Source: SIG701 sp045123975
GTDB lineage: Bacteria > Bacillota > Clostridia > Oscillospirales > CAG-272
Assembly: GCA_045123975.1 (NCBI GenBank)
Contig: JBGVKV010000048.1
Coordinates: 1 to 6,513, forward strand
Direction: 5' to 3'
DNA: 6,513 bases
The translations under genes were made by a program, and so were the position numbers. The notes beneath the pieces are model-generated. The model saw only the letters and a program-made list of their open reading frames with translations. It ran no database searches and was not told where the DNA came from. Position 1 is the stretch's first letter, and each line of letters opens with the position of its first letter. Shown here piece after piece: positions 3,304 to 6,513 of the stretch.

Positions 3304-5112
3304 TCAGTCCCTGTTCAGAAAAACATCAAGCCAGCCGAAAGGATCATCATCCTCCGTTTCCGGGGCATCGCCAAATCCATCCTCGGGCTCCCAGTTCGCA
3401 TAGGGATCGTCCGGATCCGTGGGAGGCGTTGTATCGAGGGGATCGCCGGGGAAGGAATCGGAGAGATAATCCGGTCCGCCGCTGACGACGAAGCTGATTT
3501 TGGTATTTGCGTGTACCACCTTGAAGGCGGCTATATCCTGGGAGAGAATGGTGCCTGCCGGCTTGGAGGACTGCTGATAGGTAACTGTGCCCACCTGCAA
3601 TCCGGCAGCCAGAACCTTACGAAGAGTCTGTATCTCGTTCTGATCCACAAATGCGGGAACGACCACGGTACCGACAGCCGGCCCCTGGCTGGCATAAATG
3701 ATAACGGTGTCTCCCTTTTTCATCAGGGTGGTGGCTTCCGGCTCCGTGCGGACGACAGCACCAACCTCAAAGGTTTCACTGTAGATTCTCTCTACCCGAA
3801 CCGTCAGATCCATTTTCTTCAGAAGAGTGGATGCCTCACGGTAGTCGTACATAACTACGTCGGGGAGGTGGAAGGTTTCCGCCCCCCGGCTGATGGTCAG
3901 GGTAACGGTGCAGCGCTGCTGTCCCGGTGTTACCTTGCGGTGCTCACCGCCGCGGGGATCCTGATCAATAATGGTGCCGGCCGTATGGTCGGGATCGTAT
4001 TTATACTCAGGGGTGCCCAGGGTATAATATTCGGATTTATTAAACCATTCCTCCAGCTGTGTGGAGTACGTGGTGCCCACAAAATCCACCACCTTGATGG
4101 TTTCCGCTTTTTGCGTGGTGTTGTTCAGGAAGATGGCGCTGATGGCGTAGGCACCGCTGACAGCGGCTACGCCAAGGAATGCCAGCGTGACGCCCAAAAT
4201 GATGGGGAGCATGGTGTGGCTTGCCCGATGGGGCTTGCGGGGTTTGGCCTTGCGGACCTCACGGAATACGATGTGAGGATTCTCCTTCAGACGCAGAAGA
4301 TGCTTCAGCATTTCCTTTGCGTTCTGATAGCGATCCACAGGATCCTTTTCCATTGCCCGCATAATGATCTGCTCCAGACCTACCGGCAAAGCATTGTTGA
4401 TCTTGCGGGGCGGCTGGGCTTTTTCGTTCACCTGCATAAGAGCTACGGATACGGGACTGTCCGCGTCAAAAGGAAGGCGGGCACAGCCCATCTCGTACAT
4501 AAGAACGCCGAGAGAGTACAGATCGCTGCGGGCGTCGATGGGACGGCCGCTGGCCTGCTCGGGGCTGATATAGTATACGGTACCGATGGCCTTGTCGGTC
4601 ATCGTAACGGTTTCCGCGTTGGGCAATTTGGCAATGCCGAAATCCATCACCTTGATCAGGCCGTTTTTCAGAAGCATAATGTTCTGAGGCTTGATATCCC
4701 GGTGTACGATGCCCTTGGCATGTGCGTGCTCCAGTGCATTCAAAATCTGCTCGGAGTAGCTGATGATCTCCCTCACAGACAGAATGCCCTTGCGGGTCAT
4801 ATAATTCTTCAGCGTGATGCCTTCCACGTACTCCATAACGATATACTTTACGTTGTCCCTCACGGAAACGTCGTAAATATTCACGATATTGGGGTGGGAG
4901 AGCATGGCGACGGCCTTGGATTCGTTGATGAAGCGGCGAACGCTCTGTTCATCCGCAGCAATCTCATCCCGCAGCATTTTCACGGCCACGATTCGCTTCA
5001 TCAGAAGATCGATGGCTTTGTATACCACGGCCATGCCGCCTACGCCAATGATTTTATCGATTTTGTAGCGGTTGTCGAAGACGACACCCACGTATCTTTC
5101 AAACTTATCCAT
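3304..5112 (-). CDS. prkC: PASTA-domain eukaryotic-type Ser/Thr protein kinase
   Basis: A membrane kinase of 602 aa that couples cell-wall muropeptide or lipid II sensing to phosphorylation of cytoplasmic targets. The kinase domain (about 17-275) has Gly-rich loop GVGGMAVVY (23-31), K45 in AVKM, E64, catalytic HRDIKPQN (137-144, D139), DFG (157-159), a Thr-rich activation segment (T168, T170, T172, T178), and SPE (183-185) in place of APE. A basic juxtamembrane stretch (284-299) leads to one membrane helix (about 301-329), then an external part. PASTA-like repeats follow: about 338-410 (atypical, longer), 413-476 and 482-545. The protein ends in an acidic, Pro-rich tail (about 546-602). All catalytic residues are present. 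It lies 19 nt after the stop of its opposing phosphatase gene and 4 nt before rsgA. The SD AAGGAA is rather far (12 nt) from the ATG, but the start fits the family N terminus. Confidence 0.96.
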   Translation of the reverse strand: MDKFERYVGVVFDNRYKIDKIIGVGGMAVVYKAIDLLMKRIVAVKMLRDEIAADEQSVRRFINESKAVAMLSHPNIVNIYDVSVRDNVKYIVMEYVEGITLKNYMTRKGILSVREIISYSEQILNALEHAHAKGIVHRDIKPQNIMLLKNGLIKVMDFGIAKLPNAETVTMTDKAIGTVYYISPEQASGRPIDARSDLYSLGVLMYEMGCARLPFDADSPVSVALMQVNEKAQPPRKINNALPVGLEQIIMRAMEKDPVDRYQNAKEMLKHLLRLKENPHIVFREVRKAKPRKPHRASHTMLPIILGVTLAFLGVAAVSGAYAISAIFLNNTTQKAETIKVVDFVGTTYSTQLEEWFNKSEYYTLGTPEYKYDPDHTAGTIIDQDPRGGEHRKVTPGQQRCTVTLTISRGAETFHLPDVVMYDYREASTLLKKMDLTVRVERIYSETFEVGAVVRTEPEATTLMKKGDTVIIYASQGPAVGTVVVPAFVDQNEIQTLRKVLAAGLQVGTVTYQQSSKPAGTILSQDIAAFKVVHANTKISFVVSGGPDYLSDSFPGDPLDTTPPTDPDDPYANWEPEDGFGDAPETEDDDPFGWLDVFLNRD

Positions 5113-5131
5113 CCGAGTATCGGCTTCCTTT

Positions 5132-5905
5132 TCAGCAGTTTTCCAGCTTAATGACTACAGCGGTGATGTTGTCCGTACCGCCGTAGCTGTTGGCACGGGA
5201 GACGAGCGTGTCGGCTTTTGCGGAGACGTCCGTGTCCGCGGATAAGATCTCAGCCAGCTCATCCTGGCCGATGTGGTTGCTCAGACCGTCTGAGCAGAGA
5301 AGAGCGTACACATCCATGCCGGCGAAATCAATTTCCGTGACGAACACATCCGCATCTACGCTGGATTCGGTGCCCACTGCACGGGTGATGATGTTCCGGT
5401 TCTGGGCGGTGCGGGCTTCTTCGGCGGTGATCCGGCCCGTATCCACCAGATACTGTACGTAGGAGTGATCGTGGGTGATCTGCTCAATCTGACCGCCGTG
5501 CACGATATACATACGGCTGTCGCCCACGTTTACCGTGTAGACGGTTTTTCCCACGGTCAGCACGGCCACCAGCGTGGTGCCCATACCGCGGAGGGATTCG
5601 TCCTCCTCAGCCCGCAGAAAGACCGCCTTATTGGAGGTTTCCGCCGCAGAGCGCAGGGCACGGTGAATCTGAGCATCGGTGCATTCGATGGTGTGCTGCT
5701 CGGTGATATGATTCTCCACGAAGGCATCCATAGCGGAAACAAAGCAGTCCGTAGCAGTACAGCTTGCCTCGCGGCCGCCGCGGGCGCCGCCCATACCGTC
5801 ACAAACGACGGCGAGAAGAATGCCCGGTGCGTATTCTTTTAAGGAGAAGTTGTCCTGGTTGACTGTGCGTTTCATACCCACGTCTGTTTTACCGCAGTAC
5901 TGCAT
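5132..5905 (-). CDS. prpC: PP2C-family Ser/Thr protein phosphatase
   Basis: A cytoplasmic Mn/Mg-dependent phosphatase of 257 aa that removes phosphate from the PASTA kinase encoded next to it and from its substrates. PP2C/PPM motifs run the whole length: RTVNQDNF with D18 (13-20), CDGMGG with D36 (35-40), GMGTTLVA (108-115), NVGDSR with D129 (126-131), CSDGLSN with D206 (204-210) and GGTDNITAVV with D245/N246 (242-251). These include the metal-binding aspartates. The start was set at ATG 5905 because GGAGGTGA lies five bases upstream and the protein then begins MQYCGKTDVG, as in the family. An in-frame ATG at 5947 overlaps the promoter -10 region and would precede the likely transcription start, so it is not used. 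This is the first gene of the five-gene run ending in spoVM. Confidence 0.96.
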   Translation of the reverse strand: MQYCGKTDVGMKRTVNQDNFSLKEYAPGILLAVVCDGMGGARGGREASCTATDCFVSAMDAFVENHITEQHTIECTDAQIHRALRSAAETSNKAVFLRAEEDESLRGMGTTLVAVLTVGKTVYTVNVGDSRMYIVHGGQIEQITHDHSYVQYLVDTGRITAEEARTAQNRNIITRAVGTESSVDADVFVTEIDFAGMDVYALLCSDGLSNHIGQDELAEILSADTDVSAKADTLVSRANSYGGTDNITAVVIKLENC

Positions 5906-5910
5906 ATGAA

Positions 5911-5918
5911 TCACCTCC
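5911..5918 (-). promoter_or_regulatory. Ribosome binding site deciding the prpC start
   Basis: GGAGGTGA on the minus strand ends five bases before ATG 5905, a near-perfect complement to 16S rRNA. It settles the start against the upstream in-frame ATG at 5947. Confidence 0.9.
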
Positions 5919-5937
5919 GATTGAATCTGTAAACTAC

Positions 5938-5966
5938 ATTGTAGCATATTTCTTGCTGTAAGTAAA
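5938..5966 (-). promoter_or_regulatory. Sigma-A-type promoter of the prpC-prkC-rsgA-thiN-spoVM operon
   Basis: On the minus strand: -35 TTTACT (5966-5961, 4/6), a 17-nt spacer, then -10 TACAAT (5943-5938, 5/6). The -10 is preceded by TG at the extended -10 position (TGCTACAAT). Transcription would start near 5931, giving a leader of about 25 nt that contains the prpC Shine-Dalgarno. It lies in the 78-nt rlmN-prpC gap, where no terminator is seen, so read-through from rlmN is also likely. Confidence 0.75.
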
Positions 5967-5983
5967 GATAGGTTTTGTAAACA

Positions 5984-6513
5984 TCAGGATTTTTCCGCGC
6001 GGCGCAGGCGAAGCTGGCCGCAGGATGCGTTAATATCGCTGCCCAGCTTGCGGCGAATGGTGGCGTTGATGCCGTGCATTCCCAGCCGATCGCGGAAGGC
6101 CTCCGCGTTTTTGCGGTTCACGGAGGAAAGACCCGTTTCTGCCACCTCGTTCAGGGGGATCAGATTTACGTGGCAGGTGGCGTGCATGCCCGCCTTCAGT
6201 CGGGCGGCCAGGGCATCCGCGTGAGCAGGGGAGTCGTTCTTTGTGCCGATCAGCGTGTATTCGAAGGATACCCGGCGGCCGGTTTTTGCAAAGTAATCCC
6301 GGCAGGCAGCCAGCAGCGTGTCAATGTTGTACTTCCGATTCACCGGCATCAGCTCGTTGCGGGTGGCGTCGTCCGGGGTGTGCAGAGATACGGACAAAGT
6401 CACGGGCAAGCCCTCTCCGGCAAGGGTGCGGATCTTGTCCGCCAAACCGCAGGTAGAGAGGGAAATGTGCCGCAGGCCGATGTTCAGCCCGTCGGGATGG
6501 CTGACCAGCCGCA
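5984..6513 (-). CDS. rlmN: Dual-specificity 23S rRNA/tRNA adenine-C2 methyltransferase RlmN, C-terminal part
   Basis: A radical-SAM enzyme that methylates C2 of A2503 in 23S rRNA and A37 of some tRNAs. Only the last 175 or so codons are in the window; the frame is open to the right edge, so the TTG at 6445 is internal. Visible landmarks are GLRHISLSTCG near the edge, the SLHTPDDATRNELMPVN segment, FEYTLI, the HVNLIPLNEV strand, and near the C terminus SDINASCGQLR. The Cys of that last motif corresponds to the catalytic, transiently methylated cysteine (C355 in E. coli). The CX3CX2C cluster that binds the iron-sulfur centre lies outside. It precedes the phosphatase-kinase pair, as in many Firmicutes, with a 78-nt gap holding a promoter. 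The RlmN rather than Cfr assignment rests on this genomic context and the overall sequence. Confidence 0.94.
   Translation of the reverse strand, partial: RLVSHPDGLNIGLRHISLSTCGLADKIRTLAGEGLPVTLSVSLHTPDDATRNELMPVNRKYNIDTLLAACRDYFAKTGRRVSFEYTLIGTKNDSPAHADALAARLKAGMHATCHVNLIPLNEVAETGLSSVNRKNAEAFRDRLGMHGINATIRRKLGSDINASCGQLRLRRAEKS

Noticed and set aside
3142..5151. A 669-codon plus-strand open frame antisense to prkC
   Set aside because: It mirrors the coding frame of a clearly real kinase, has no recognisable motif or RBS, and arises from codon bias on the opposite strand.
5906..5947. Upstream in-frame ATG of prpC at 5947
   Set aside because: It lies over the -10 region, upstream of the predicted transcription start, and lacks an SD; ATG 5905 has a near-perfect one and matches the family N terminus.

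Overview
The window comes from a spore-forming, low-to-mid-GC Firmicute, most likely a gut Clostridia / Oscillospiraceae-type organism. Three things point there. The minus-strand gene order is rlmN, prpC, prkC, rsgA, thiN, spoVM, a Firmicute core cluster. The last gene is a 23-codon SpoVM homologue, which implies endospore formation. The ribosome binding sites are strong Gram-positive Shine-Dalgarno sequences.

Right part (about 1547-6513, all minus strand): the 3' end of rlmN (23S rRNA/tRNA A2503/A37 methyltransferase) comes first. It is followed by a clear sigma-A-type promoter and then a tightly packed operon: PP2C phosphatase (prpC), transmembrane PASTA Ser/Thr kinase (prkC), circularly permuted ribosome-assembly GTPase (rsgA), thiamine pyrophosphokinase (thiN) and spoVM. 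The phosphatase and kinase form an antagonistic signalling pair that senses cell-wall fragments. RsgA is a known partner and substrate type of this kinase in Bacillus. Compared with the Bacillus arrangement, rpe is absent between rsgA and thiN, and rpmB is absent beyond spoVM.

Middle (1069-1546): a plus-strand gene for an unrecognised 147-aa helical protein converges on spoVM. The two share a perfect 10-bp terminator hairpin.

Left part (1-1003): this looks like the edge of an integrated element. A 5'-truncated tyrosine recombinase ends at 439 and is followed by a terminator. About 160 bp further on lies a complete minus-strand tRNA-Ser(UGA) with encoded CCA and a plausible terminator of its own. 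The only strong promoter for that tRNA (TTGACA-17-TAAGAT) is roughly 280 bp upstream. The intervening leader holds a 46-bp, 45/46-identical copy of the 5' half of the tRNA, plus a shorter 13-bp fragment of the same region. These are most simply read as scars of recombination at the tRNA-Ser attachment site. The main points for a second look are this layered tRNA-Ser locus and the very short spoVM gene.
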